This document shows, in pieces, positions 34,343-46,443 of a stretch of DNA of 64,000 bases. This stretch comes from Bacteroides intestinalis. GTDB lineage: Bacteria; Bacteroidota; Bacteroidia; Bacteroidales; Bacteroidaceae. Made by a program: the position numbers and the translations under genes. Each line of letters opens with the position of its first letter. Position 1 is the stretch's first letter. The stretch spans positions 1 to 64,000 of the forward strand of contig NZ_CABJDN010000008.1 of assembly GCF_902364365.1 (NCBI RefSeq), given 5' to 3'. Below the pieces are notes generated by a model that was not told where the DNA came from, ran no database searches, and saw only the letters and a list, made by a program, of their open reading frames with translations.

Positions 34343-35107
34343 CAACATCAATAAATATTTTCCTAATAAAATCCGCATAATTAGAAGTTCACGGACATAG
34401 TAAGCCATCGCCAATTACCGGTAATAAGGGAACTTTATTTTAAGTTCATCATCAATAATAAATCGAAACAAAAACAAGCACCCTATTAATAACCGTAAAC
34501 AGCGTTTTTAAAGAATAACAGAAACGTTTTTAAAGAATGTACCCAACGTTTATTAAAAACGTAAAAGGGGTACTTAAAAAGCAAAAAGCGATAAATACAA
34601 ACAAAAAAGGCGATAATCCTAATGAGGAAGTATCGCCTTTATCATTTTTCGTATGTTATTATTCCAAGAACGGATATCCCAATTCTAAACAACAAAATTA
34701 TATTACTAAAACAAGAGAACCGGCAGCAATAATACATATCCGCCAAAGTCCGGGAAAGAAAAATTAGATTTTATCATTTGCCAAATTGTTAGGTTTACTA
34801 TTAAAGTTATGTTCTCTTCAAAGCCCTACAAATATACTACATCAGGAAGGTGAAGTCAAGTCTTTCAGCCGTTTTTTCCAACTGTTTTCAGACTTTACAT
34901 GCTAATCTTTTCTGGTACAGGTCATTTGCTTCATTGATCGGCAGACAAGTATATTGATAGCATCAGGTTGGCAAGCAGGCTATTATTGCATTCGGTTCAT
35001 TAAAAAGTACCGTTGCATCAGAGCGTTTGACTTTAGTAAGCAAGAAAAGGTAGACAAACAAGAAATCGGGTTTTATTTTGTTTTATATTCAGAAAATCCC
35101 CAATTTT
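34343..35107. other. Gene-free AT-rich region
   Basis: I see no convincing gene here. Open frames of 60-76 codons exist but have no promoter, no family resemblance and span a hairpin. Structured pieces are a direct repeat CGTTTTTAAAGAAT at 34503 and 34525 (22 bp apart), an inverted pair GTACCC (34539) and GGGGTAC (34567), and a terminator-like hairpin at 34606-34640. A small RNA is possible but not shown. Confidence 0.5.
34606..34650. terminator. Orphan hairpin with T-rich tail
   Basis: AAAGGCGATA (34606-34615) and TATCGCCTTT (34631-34640) are perfect complements with a 15-base loop, followed by ATCATTTTTC. No gene ends nearby on the plus strand, so it could terminate an unannotated small RNA. 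Confidence 0.6.
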
Positions 35108-35137
35108 GCATCCCCATAAAAATTTTTATGGGGATGC
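35108..35137. repeat. Perfect 30-bp palindrome upstream of cobI
   Basis: GCATCCCCATAAAAA and its exact complement meet with no loop at 35122/35123. It is followed at once by CTTATCACTAAACACTAA (35137-35154), a word also found in the hairpin before the gene at 11418. The start of cobI is 36 bp further on. Confidence 0.9.
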
Positions 35138-35172
35138 TTATCACTAAACACTAACCGTTAATCACTAACAAA

Positions 35173-35883
35173 ATGTCCAACCCCGTCATATTCGTATCTC
35201 TCGGTCCCGGTGAACCGGACCTTATCACCCTGAAAGGCTTGAAAGCACTGCAAAGTGCCGATTGTATCTTTTGTCCTGAAACTCGCACCACAAACGGACG
35301 GACTTCCTCGCGCGCTGCCGATATACTGCATGCGCTGGATATTCCAGATACTGCCCTCTCCCGCTTTGCATTGCCAATGAATAAGAAACGGGAACAAGCT
35401 TTTGCAGCTTATGATAAAGTGTATGGCGAAGCTTCCCTTCTTCATAAAGAAAATAAAAAAGTCTGCATAGTTGCCGAAGGAGATGCAGGTTTCTATTCTT
35501 CCGTCCACTATATCTACGAGAAACTGCAAGCCCGCAACATCCCTGTGCAACACATTGCCGGTATCCCAGCCTTCATCGCAGCAAGTGCCTGTGCAGGACT
35601 TCACATTGCCAGCCAGGAGGAACGCCTGACCGTCATTCCCGGTATCATTACCGCCGAAGAAATAGAAAAACACATGAAGGAAAAGACTACTATTGTCATC
35701 ATGAAACTTTCCCAATGTACTGAAGAAATTCGCCGTTGCATTCATCTCCATCCCGAATATGATTATCACTATTTCGAGAACGTAGGAACAGAAAAAGAGA
35801 AATATCTGCATGATACAGAGCTGATTTCGGCACTCTCTTTCCCTTATTTTTCACTATTAATCATACGCCACAGCACCTTCTGA
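35173..35883 (+). CDS. cobI: CobI/CbiL precorrin-2 C20-methyltransferase
   Basis: A 236-residue SAM-dependent tetrapyrrole methylase. Motifs 'VSLGPGEPDLITLKG' (8-22), 'VAEGDAGFYSS' (about 98-108) and 'IAGIPAFIAASACAGL' (about 125-140) identify CobI/CbiL, which adds the C20 methyl to (cobalt-)precorrin-2. This is the first methylation of the corrin branch and is the activity missing from the cob operon at 16150-23038. The gene stands alone, 12 kb away, after a gene-free region with a long palindrome, so its expression may be controlled separately. Confidence 0.93.
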   Translation: MSNPVIFVSLGPGEPDLITLKGLKALQSADCIFCPETRTTNGRTSSRAADILHALDIPDTALSRFALPMNKKREQAFAAYDKVYGEASLLHKENKKVCIVAEGDAGFYSSVHYIYEKLQARNIPVQHIAGIPAFIAASACAGLHIASQEERLTVIPGIITAEEIEKHMKEKTTIVIMKLSQCTEEIRRCIHLHPEYDYHYFENVGTEKEKYLHDTELISALSFPYFSLLIIRHSTF

Positions 35884-35937
35884 GGCGCATTTAATACAAT
35901 TTCGCACATCATTGGATTAATTTTCACAAAAATGCCT

Positions 35938-35945
35938 TACCTTTG
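35938..35945 (+). promoter_or_regulatory. -7 box of DUF1573 gene
   Basis: TACCTTTG, an exact TAnnTTTG, 31 bp before the start at 35976. Confidence 0.65.
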
Positions 35946-35975
35946 CCCACTGTGTAATACAAAAGATTTATAGAC

Positions 35976-36371
35976 ATGAAAAGACTTACATTGTATATGT
36001 TTATGCTCGTACTGAGCATTGGTTACGTTTCGGCACAGGGGAAAGCTGATATCAAATTTGACAAGACCACACACAACTTCGGCACGTTTTCCGAAAACGA
36101 TCCGGTGGTAAGTTGTGTATTTACATTCACTAACGTGGGCGACGCTCCGCTGGTGATACATCAGGCCGTAGCTTCCTGTGGATGTACAGTTCCCGAATAT
36201 ACCCAGGAACCCGTATTGCCGGGCAAAACCGGAACCGTTAAGATTACTTACAACGGAACAGGTAAATATCCGGGACACTTCAAAAAGTCCATCACTTTGC
36301 GCACGAATGCCAAAACAGAAATGATGCGACTCTTTGTAGAAGGAGATATGACACCGAAAGATGCAAAATAA
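35976..36371 (+). CDS. DUF1573 secreted protein
   Basis: A 131-residue protein with signal peptide (1-20, ending VSAQ) and one Ig-like DUF1573 domain, recognised by 'TTHNFGTFSENDPV', 'FTFTNVGDAPLVI' and 'VASCGCTVPEY'. The CGC motif is characteristic and may bind metal or form a disulfide. Probably periplasmic or surface-exposed; role unknown. A strong terminator follows, so it is a single-gene unit. Confidence 0.9.
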   Translation: MKRLTLYMFMLVLSIGYVSAQGKADIKFDKTTHNFGTFSENDPVVSCVFTFTNVGDAPLVIHQAVASCGCTVPEYTQEPVLPGKTGTVKITYNGTGKYPGHFKKSITLRTNAKTEMMRLFVEGDMTPKDAK

Positions 36372-36391
36372 GCATCTTTATATATAAGAAT

Positions 36392-36422
36392 AAAGGAGAA
36401 TTTTTCAATTCTCCTTTTTTTT
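36392..36422 (+). terminator. Terminator of DUF1573 gene
   Basis: AAGGAGAATT and AATTCTCCTT form a ten-base stem with a short loop, followed by nine T residues. Confidence 0.85.
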
Positions 36423-36506
36423 TGCTTTCTTTGAAGCTGATTTGGATAAAATAAACAATTAATTGACGACATAATAACTATAAAACATAAAAGCAATTAA
36501 GAAACT

Positions 36507-38498
36507 ATGAAACAAGAAGAAGAGAAATTGACCGGTCTGCCGGAAAATGCATTCCGCGAACTGAAACCGGGCGAAGTCTACAACCCGTTGATGAGCCCTG
36601 ACAAGAAGTACCCGGAAGTTAACCTTTGGTCTGTATTATGGGGTATCGCTATGGCTATCCTCTTTTCGGCTGCGGCAGCCTATCTGGGATTGAAAGTAGG
36701 ACAAGTGTTCGAAGCAGCCATTCCCATCGCAATTATTGCCGTGGGCGTATCAGGCGCAGCCAAACGTAAGAATGCGTTAGGAGAAAATGTCATTATCCAA
36801 TCCATCGGCGCCAGTTCCGGCGTTATCGTGGCAGGTGCCATCTTTACCTTGCCCGCCTTATACATTCTACAAGAAACTTATCCGGAAGAAATCACAGTTA
36901 CTTTCACCCAAGTATTCATCAGCTCTCTGTTGGGAGGTGTGTTGGGTATTCTCTTCCTCATTCCGTTCCGCAAATATTTTGTAAGTGACATGCACGGCAA
37001 ATATCCTTTCCCCGAAGCAACAGCTACCACACAAGTACTGGTATCGGGCGAGAAAGGCGGAAGCCAAGCCAAACCGTTGCTGCTGGCAGGTATTATCGGA
37101 GGTTTGTATGACTTCATCGTTGCCACATTCGGCTGGTGGAACGAAAATTTCACCACACGCGTATGCGGCTTTGGCGAGATGCTGGCTGATAAAGCAAAAC
37201 TGGTATTCAAAGTGAATACAGGTGCGGCCGTACTTGGTTTGGGCTATATTGTAGGTCTGAAATATGCTTCTATCATCTGTGCCGGCTCACTGGCTGTATG
37301 GTGGATTATCATTCCGGGAATGTCCATGATCTGGGGCGACAGCGTGCTGAACCAGTGGAATCCGTCAATTGTGGCTACCGTAGGCAGCATGGCTCCCGAA
37401 GAAATTTTCAATTATTATGCCAAGAGCATCGGTATCGGCGGTATCGCTATGGCCGGTATCATCGGTATCATCAAGTCGTGGGGTATCATCAAGAGTGCCG
37501 TAGGACTGGCAGCTAAGGAGATGGGTGGAAAATCCAATGTAGAAGCCAGCATGAAGCGTACTCAGCGCGATATTTCTATGAAGATTATTGCTATCGGTTC
37601 TATTATAACGCTGTTACTGGTATTCTTATTCTTCTACTTCGATGTGATGCAAGGCAGTTTGCTACATACTGTGGTAGCTATTTTGTTGGTGGCAGGTATC
37701 GCTTTCCTGTTTACGACTGTGGCTGCCAATGCCATTGCAATCGTAGGTACGAACCCGGTTTCCGGCATGACGCTGATGACATTGATTCTGGCATCGGTAG
37801 TGATGGTATCTGTTGGCTTGAAAGGTCCGGAGGGAATGGTAGCCGCATTGGTAATGGGTGGTGTTGTGTGTACGGCACTGTCTATGGCAGGTGGTTTCAT
37901 TACTGACTTGAAAATCGGTTATTGGTTGGGTAGCACACCTGCCAAACAGGAAGCCTGGAAGTTCCTCGGAACGATTGTTTCAGCTGCAACCGTAGGTGGT
38001 GTAATGATTATCCTGAATAAGACATACGGATTTACCAGCGGACAACTGGCTGCTCCGCAAGCTAATGCAATGGCGGCAGTTATCGAACCGCTAATGAATG
38101 GCGTGGGTGCTCCCTGGTTGCTTTACGGCATTGGTGCAGTACTTGCTATCGTACTGAATGCATTCAAAATTCCCGCATTGGCTTTTGCATTGGGTATGTT
38201 TATTCCGTTACAACTGAACATTCCTCTCGTTGTGGGTGGTGCTGTAAACTGGTACGTAACCAGCCGTAGCAAAGATGCTGCTCTCAATGCAGAACGTGGC
38301 GAAAAGGGTACGTTGCTGGCATCCGGTTTCATTGCCGGTGGTGCGCTTATGGGCGTAGTCAGTGCAGCAATGCGTTTCGGAGGTATCAATCTGGTGAATG
38401 ATGCCTGGGTAAACAATACGTGGTCCGAAGTACTGGCATTGGGTGCTTATGCATTGCTGATCATTTACTTCATCAAGGCTTCGATGAAAACCAAATAA
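36507..38498 (+). CDS. OPT-family oligopeptide transporter
   Basis: A 663-residue inner-membrane protein with about 16 transmembrane segments. 'LTGLPENAFRELKPGEVYNPL' territory at the N terminus and 'GKYPFPEATATTQVLVSG' near residues 165-182 are typical of bacterial OPT proteins; the region 'PVSGMTLMTLILAS' also fits. These carry peptides or metal-peptide complexes with protons. The next gene starts 10 bp later, so an operon with the esterase and beta-galactosidase is likely. Confidence 0.92.
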   Translation: MKQEEEKLTGLPENAFRELKPGEVYNPLMSPDKKYPEVNLWSVLWGIAMAILFSAAAAYLGLKVGQVFEAAIPIAIIAVGVSGAAKRKNALGENVIIQSIGASSGVIVAGAIFTLPALYILQETYPEEITVTFTQVFISSLLGGVLGILFLIPFRKYFVSDMHGKYPFPEATATTQVLVSGEKGGSQAKPLLLAGIIGGLYDFIVATFGWWNENFTTRVCGFGEMLADKAKLVFKVNTGAAVLGLGYIVGLKYASIICAGSLAVWWIIIPGMSMIWGDSVLNQWNPSIVATVGSMAPEEIFNYYAKSIGIGGIAMAGIIGIIKSWGIIKSAVGLAAKEMGGKSNVEASMKRTQRDISMKIIAIGSIITLLLVFLFFYFDVMQGSLLHTVVAILLVAGIAFLFTTVAANAIAIVGTNPVSGMTLMTLILASVVMVSVGLKGPEGMVAALVMGGVVCTALSMAGGFITDLKIGYWLGSTPAKQEAWKFLGTIVSAATVGGVMIILNKTYGFTSGQLAAPQANAMAAVIEPLMNGVGAPWLLYGIGAVLAIVLNAFKIPALAFALGMFIPLQLNIPLVVGGAVNWYVTSRSKDAALNAERGEKGTLLASGFIAGGALMGVVSAAMRFGGINLVNDAWVNNTWSEVLALGAYALLIIYFIKASMKTK

Positions 38499-38508
38499 TA
38501 GAAATACA

Positions 38509-39378
38509 ATGAGAACAATTTTATTTATCACAGCACTGTTTATGTCAACTCTGCTATCTGCTCAGAAGCCCGTTGAGATACCCTTGTGGCCCAACGGTGC
38601 TCCTAATACGAATGGCCTGACAGGAGATCAGGAAGACTTGGATGGCGGCCGTGTGGCCAATGTCGTTAATCCTACCATCACGGTTTATCGTCCGGCAAAG
38701 CCGAACGGCATGACTATCTTGATGTGTCCGGGCGGCGGATATGCCCGACTGGCCATGAATCACGAAGGCCACGACATGGCATCCTGGTTCAACACACAGG
38801 GAATCACGTATGCCGTCCTGAAATATCGTATGCCGAACGGGAACCGCGAAGTGCCCCTCTCAGATGCAGAACAGGCTATCCGCATTATTCGCCAGCATGC
38901 CAAAGAATGGAGTATCAATCCGAATCAGGTAGGCGTTATGGGTGCATCGGCAGGAGGACACCTGGCTGCTTCTCTCTCTACACTTTACAGTAGTGATGAA
39001 ACGCGTCCGGACTTTCAGATATTGCTTTATCCGGTAATCTCGATGGTACCGGGTATTACTCATGGAGGTTCGCGCAAGAACCTTCTTGGTGATAACCCGA
39101 CCAAGGAACTGGAAGATGCGTATTCTCTGGAACGTCGTGTATCTCCCCGCTCTCCACAAGCTTTCATCGTACTTTCTGCCGACGATGGTGCTGTGCCGCC
39201 CATGAATAGTATCGGCTACTTCCTTGCTCTCAACCAACAGAAAGTTCCCGTTTCCATGCACATCTACCCCATTGGCGGACATGGCTGGGGCTTCCGCGAT
39301 AACTTCACTTACAAACGCCAGTGGACAGAAGAACTGGAGAAGTGGTTGCGTGACGGGGTGAAATTCGAGAAAAAATAA
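38509..39378 (+). CDS. Secreted alpha/beta-hydrolase (esterase, acetyl-xylan-esterase-like)
   Basis: A 289-residue alpha/beta-hydrolase with signal peptide (1-18, ending LLSAQ). The oxyanion region 'CPGGGYARLAMNHEG' (about 73-87) and the nucleophile Ser147 in 'GASAGG' are clear; Asp in 'LSADDGAVPP' and His in 'GGHGWG' complete the triad. Length and motifs match the esterase/lipase group often annotated as acetyl-xylan esterase. It lies 16 bp before a GH2 enzyme, which suggests removal of acyl groups from a glycan that the GH2 enzyme then cuts. Confidence 0.87.
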   Translation: MRTILFITALFMSTLLSAQKPVEIPLWPNGAPNTNGLTGDQEDLDGGRVANVVNPTITVYRPAKPNGMTILMCPGGGYARLAMNHEGHDMASWFNTQGITYAVLKYRMPNGNREVPLSDAEQAIRIIRQHAKEWSINPNQVGVMGASAGGHLAASLSTLYSSDETRPDFQILLYPVISMVPGITHGGSRKNLLGDNPTKELEDAYSLERRVSPRSPQAFIVLSADDGAVPPMNSIGYFLALNQQKVPVSMHIYPIGGHGWGFRDNFTYKRQWTEELEKWLRDGVKFEKK

Positions 39379-39382
39379 TTAA

Positions 39383-42610
<3,228 letters not shown>

Positions 42611-42640
42611 ATTTAATCTGTCCAAATTAAGGATTTATGA

Positions 42641-42674
42641 AAAGGATGTCGTACTTTTGCGACATCCTTTTTTA
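42641..42674 (+). terminator. Terminator hairpin whose loop is a -7 box
   Basis: AAAGGATGTCG (42641-42651) pairs exactly with CGACATCCTTT (42660-42670), followed by TTTTA. The 8-base loop is TACTTTTG, itself a TAnnTTTG box, 40 bp before the next start. Confidence 0.8.
42652..42659 (+). promoter_or_regulatory. -7 box within terminator loop
   Basis: TACTTTTG fits TAnnTTTG and is placed suitably for the DUF1460 gene at 42699. No TTTG -33 element is seen, so this is tentative. Confidence 0.45.
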
Positions 42675-42698
42675 TTTATATTAATAAACGAAAGAACA

Positions 42699-43484
42699 AT
42701 GAAAACAATGATTACCCTCCTGTTCAGTGCGCTTTGTGTAGCTACTGTCAGTGCTCAGACAGATGAAAAAGACAATGCCATGCTGAACAATGGAATAAAT
42801 TTTCTGGATATTCCTTACGTAGCACATACGTTGGAAGTTACCGATGGTGAAGAAGAACTTATCATCAATTGTGATGAAGTGGACTGCACCACTTTTGTAG
42901 AATATACTCTTGCTATGACCCTCTCTCCTACCGAAGACGGACAGGTAGCTGAAGGCGATTTTGCTACCAATCTGCAAAAGATCCGCTACCGTGATGGAAA
43001 AATCAACGGTTATCCTTCACGCCTGCACTACATTGCAGACTGGGTAAACAATGGTGTTCGTAACGGTTTCCTGGAAGACGTAACGACAGCTTACAGCCCA
43101 TACACCCAGAAAGTTTCTCTTTCCTACATGTCTTCTCATCCGGAACTGTACAAGCAGCTGAGTAAATCTCCGGAGAATGTAGCAAAAATGAAAGAGATCG
43201 AGAAGTCATTGAATGGTCAGGAATTCCATTATATCCCCAAAGATAAGCTACCGTTTAATGGTCTGCCTTGGATAAAGAATGGTGATATCATTGCTATTAC
43301 AACGAATACTCCGGGATTGGATGTAGCTCATATGGGTATTGCTTTCTATGTAAACGGTAAATTAAGTCTGCTGCATGCTTCTTCTAAAGAGAAGAAAGTG
43401 GTTGTTTCGAAAGTGGCTTTAGGACAAATGCTACAGAATAATGATAACTGGACAGGAATCAGAGTGCTAAGGATGAAGAAATAA
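42699..43484 (+). CDS. DUF1460 N-acetylmuramoyl-L-alanine amidase-like protein
   Basis: A 261-residue exported protein. I chose ATG at 42699, which gives a signal peptide (ending ATVSAQ); the longer frame would begin inside the terminator. 'NCDEVDCTTFVEYTLAM' (about 58-74, likely catalytic Cys) and 'TPGLDVAHMGIAFYVNGKLSLLHAS' territory (likely catalytic His) identify DUF1460, an NlpC/P60-like cysteine hydrolase group thought to cut peptidoglycan stem peptides. Single gene between two terminators. Confidence 0.87.
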   Translation: MKTMITLLFSALCVATVSAQTDEKDNAMLNNGINFLDIPYVAHTLEVTDGEEELIINCDEVDCTTFVEYTLAMTLSPTEDGQVAEGDFATNLQKIRYRDGKINGYPSRLHYIADWVNNGVRNGFLEDVTTAYSPYTQKVSLSYMSSHPELYKQLSKSPENVAKMKEIEKSLNGQEFHYIPKDKLPFNGLPWIKNGDIIAITTNTPGLDVAHMGIAFYVNGKLSLLHASSKEKKVVVSKVALGQMLQNNDNWTGIRVLRMKK

Positions 43485-43503
43485 ATCAGAGATGATTATA
43501 CAC

Positions 43504-43540
43504 AAAGGGAGTTCCAAATTTTTCGAACTCCCTTTTTTTG
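43504..43540. terminator. Bidirectional terminator
   Basis: AAAGGGAGTTC (43504-43514) pairs with GAACTCCCTTT (43525-43535), followed by TTTTG; the opposite strand has AAA/TTT flanks less clearly. It separates the convergent DUF1460 and acyltransferase genes. Confidence 0.8.
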
Positions 43541-44608
43541 TTACATCTTCACGCCAACCGTTCCCAGCACTAACCTCACTCCTCTTGCCGCAATAAAACA
43601 ACACGGAATGCCCACCACACAAACCAATGCCAATCTCATCAAAGGAGAAACCGGCAAAAGCTCCATAATAAACACACAACCCACTACAATTACCGGATGA
43701 ATAAAATAAGCCGCGTAACTATCAGTGGACAATTTCTGAACCAAAGGCATCGGTTTGTTCCAATGAGCCTTCCCGTATGCTAACAGAAAATAGCAAATAC
43801 CCACACACATAACAGGTTCCCAAAGGGCATAAAATAAAGCCTGCAAATTCCATCCACCCGAGAATAAATCCATCTGTTCTGAAAAACTACTCATTACAAT
43901 CAATAAAGAAGGAACACCACAAAGAATTGCTATGAGAAACCAAGGAAATGCATTCTTCACACAGATTTTATCCAACCAGTGATTACGATGCGTCACAATT
44001 CCCAACAAATACATACCTATATATAAAGGAAAGAACCCCAGCTGCAATCCTAAAACCTCACTTCCTACAGGAACATAAAGCCGAATGAGGAATGCTGCGG
44101 CACCCGTCACTACCATAAATAGAAGAATACCCATTATTGTAGGATATTTCCAATTCAGTGCCAACCGCTTTGTACAAAAATGGCGATAAACAGCATAACT
44201 CAATTCAAAAATCAACAGTGTAAATACAAACCACATCGGTCCAAAACCCGGTCTACCCCATACACCGTATATCCAATATATTAATAGAGGATTGACTAGA
44301 AAACTATAAATCAAAAGAGGAATACCCAAACGGTTGAGACGATCGTATATAAAAGATTTCATTCCTTTACGATCAAAAGAAAAGGGCATCAGATAGGCAG
44401 AGATAAAAAAGAAAAGACTCATAAAATAGGATTGGTCAATGCCCATAGATGCTGAGAGCAAGCCTTGAGTTAGGCCGGTAGTTGTTTCCTTCGATATGTA
44501 ATACCATCCACCGGAAGCTCCGAAAGCAACCGCAGAATGATGATAGAACACCAGCATAGTAAGGAAAACCCGTAATAAGTCAAGATAATAAAAACGCGTC
44601 CGATTCAT
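43541..44608 (-). CDS. Acyltransferase-3 family membrane protein
   Basis: A 355-residue membrane protein with about ten helices. 'YYLDLLRVFLTMLVFYHHSA' (residues 7-26) is the family start with the conserved Arg and the His-His pair. Such proteins move acyl groups onto surface sugars (O-acetylation). No sugar-synthesis genes are next to it, so the target is unknown. Single gene. Confidence 0.87.
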   Translation of the reverse strand: MNRTRFYYLDLLRVFLTMLVFYHHSAVAFGASGGWYYISKETTTGLTQGLLSASMGIDQSYFMSLFFFISAYLMPFSFDRKGMKSFIYDRLNRLGIPLLIYSFLVNPLLIYWIYGVWGRPGFGPMWFVFTLLIFELSYAVYRHFCTKRLALNWKYPTIMGILLFMVVTGAAAFLIRLYVPVGSEVLGLQLGFFPLYIGMYLLGIVTHRNHWLDKICVKNAFPWFLIAILCGVPSLLIVMSSFSEQMDLFSGGWNLQALFYALWEPVMCVGICYFLLAYGKAHWNKPMPLVQKLSTDSYAAYFIHPVIVVGCVFIMELLPVSPLMRLALVCVVGIPCCFIAARGVRLVLGTVGVKM

Positions 44609-44627
44609 AGTATTTATATTTATGATT

Positions 44628-44669
44628 AATAAAAATAGCTTGGAGATATTTTCAAGACTATCTCCAAGC
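44628..44669 (-). terminator. Terminator of PspC gene
   Basis: Perfect 11-base stem (44638-44648 with 44659-44669), followed on the minus strand by TATTTTTATT. Confidence 0.8.
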
Positions 44670-44696
44670 CCCCAGAAAAACTAAAATAACAATCTG

Positions 44697-45818
44697 TTAC
44701 CCTCGCATCAGCAATTCCGGGAATGTAAATCCTTGCATGGTATAGCAGATAAAGAAGATGGTAGCACTAACAATCCACAGAATGAGCAATGTCCACTTCA
44801 ACCCAGATACCATAGGTTGCCAATTGAACACCGGACGGAAGATTGCGAAAACAAGACTAACCAGAGGAATACCCACTACGAGGATACCTGCAATATATAG
44901 TACGATGGCTGACAAAGGAGATGTAGGTAGTACAAAATCAATAGCCGGGAACCAGGACATCAATGCTGCACCACCACCAATGGCAACTGCAATAGCGGCA
45001 AAGAGCAAAGCCACAAATACAATACCGAAAACAAACAGTACCGGACTGCAAATGATAGCCACAATAATCAGACAAATCTTCAGGAACCAACCGACAATCA
45101 TTAACAACGTATCACCGGTCCTTTGCATAGAAGTACGAGATTTATCAGACTTCATATAGTCGTTTACATTATTTGTAACTCTCTCAAAACCATCAGTTAC
45201 AGTCTTTCCAATATTCTCTACCGTAACAGCTTCACCACGCATGTTCAACTTTTCAGCCGCCGTACGAGCTTCGGGAATCACTATCCAGCAAATGATATAG
45301 ATAGGGATCAAGAACTTGAAACCAAAAATTGCGCAAAAAACAAGAACCAAACGGAACCAAGTGGAATCCCAGCCTAAATAAACACTAAGTCCCCCTATCA
45401 CGCCACCCAGCATTTTATCGTCCGGATTGCGATACAGACGGCGACGGGTTGAAGTATATGAAGAATCATTGTCACTATTCCAGGAACCGGAACCATAACC
45501 TTCACCGGAGGCACCCTTCGTATTTCCGGAACCGGAAGCTGCATTCTCCTCCGTCCCCGTCTCCATCTCTTCAGGTTTCCCTATACGATTGATTACTTCT
45601 TCTACATCGGCTATAGTGATAACCTGAGAGCCGGCAGACAGCTTCTCCAAAAAAAGTTCAGAGATGCGGAGTTCGATGTCATTTACAATTTCATCAGCAC
45701 CTGCTTGTCTTCTAAAGTGCAGTTTCAGATTGCATAGATAGTTATCCAAAAGGCGGTAGGCGTCTTCATCAATGTGGAAAACAGTTCCGCCCAAATTTAC
45801 GGTTAATGTCTTTTTCAT
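44697..45818 (-). CDS. PspC-domain membrane protein
   Basis: A 373-residue protein. The N-terminal part (1-90) is a soluble domain common in Bacteroidetes PspC proteins ('LTVNLGGTVFHIDEDAYRLLDNYL'), then a Gly/Ser/Asn-rich linker, the PspC domain (about 125-185, 'RRLYRNPDDKMLGGVIGGLSVYLGWD') with a helix pair, and several further helices at the C terminus. PspC proteins sense membrane stress. It lies 52 bp after the PadR gene, and PadR-PspC pairs are common in this group; PadR probably represses it. Confidence 0.88.
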   Translation of the reverse strand: MKKTLTVNLGGTVFHIDEDAYRLLDNYLCNLKLHFRRQAGADEIVNDIELRISELFLEKLSAGSQVITIADVEEVINRIGKPEEMETGTEENAASGSGNTKGASGEGYGSGSWNSDNDSSYTSTRRRLYRNPDDKMLGGVIGGLSVYLGWDSTWFRLVLVFCAIFGFKFLIPIYIICWIVIPEARTAAEKLNMRGEAVTVENIGKTVTDGFERVTNNVNDYMKSDKSRTSMQRTGDTLLMIVGWFLKICLIIVAIICSPVLFVFGIVFVALLFAAIAVAIGGGAALMSWFPAIDFVLPTSPLSAIVLYIAGILVVGIPLVSLVFAIFRPVFNWQPMVSGLKWTLLILWIVSATIFFICYTMQGFTFPELLMRG

Positions 45819-45870
45819 TGCTATTTGTTTTTAAAATTTATACTGATACGAGGTTTTTAATATCTTGAAT

Positions 45871-46197
45871 CTAATAGTTGGCTATATGATTCACTGTTTC
45901 ATTCAACTCACGCCAGGAGATTTCCAACTCTCCAAGAAAAACTTCCCCTTTCGGAGTGAGCTTGTAATATTTACGTGGCGGTCCTTGTGTAGACTCTATC
46001 CATTCGTAACTTAACAGATCGTCATTCTTCAGACGAGTGAGCAACGGGTAAAGCGTTCCTTCCACTACGATCAGCTTGGCTTCCTTTAGTTTCTGGATGA
46101 TATCCGAAGCGTAGGCCGGTTCTTTATGAAGCAGTAGCATGATGCAATACTCTAACATGCCCTTACGCATTTGCGACTTTACATTATTTACGTCCAT
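45871..46197 (-). CDS. PadR-family transcriptional regulator
   Basis: A 108-residue winged-helix regulator. 'LEYCIMLLLHKEPAYASDIIQKLKEAKL' territory forms the helix-turn-helix and 'EGTLYPLLTRLKNDDLLSYEW' the wing, both typical PadR features. It lies upstream of, and probably controls, itself and the PspC gene. A possible minus-strand promoter TATATTTG is at 46282-46289. Confidence 0.9.
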   Translation of the reverse strand: MDVNNVKSQMRKGMLEYCIMLLLHKEPAYASDIIQKLKEAKLIVVEGTLYPLLTRLKNDDLLSYEWIESTQGPPRKYYKLTPKGEVFLGELEISWRELNETVNHIANY

Positions 46198-46281
46198 CTC
46201 TTATTGATTTACGATTCTACAATTTTCTGTTATATAGTAAAGAGAGCAACTAATTGAAATAGAGCTTCCCTTTGTATGACA

Positions 46282-46289
46282 CAAATATA
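46282..46289 (-). promoter_or_regulatory. Possible -7 box of padR-pspC
   Basis: Minus strand TATATTTG, 85 bp before the PadR start, with a TTTG 25 bp further upstream (46315-46318). The spacing is longer than the usual 19-21. AGTAC words at 46301 and 46318 could be an operator. Confidence 0.35.
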
Positions 46290-46409
46290 TGTATTATCTT
46301 AGTACTATGCAATGCAAAGTACCTTATATTTCATTTATTTAACACCATTATCTATACACACCTTATTAATAAAGCACCAAGGAAGAGAATAACATATAAG
46401 AGAAAAATG

Positions 46410-46417
46410 TATCTTTG
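46410..46417 (+). promoter_or_regulatory. -7 box of GNAT gene
   Basis: TATCTTTG, exact TAnnTTTG, 27 bp before the start at 46444. Confidence 0.65.
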
Positions 46418-46443
46418 CGGAAAAGCTATAAATACAACAGACT

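Noticed and set aside
34537..34767. A 76-codon frame in the gene-free region
   Set aside because: It runs across the hairpin at 34606-34640, has odd composition, no promoter and no family resemblance.
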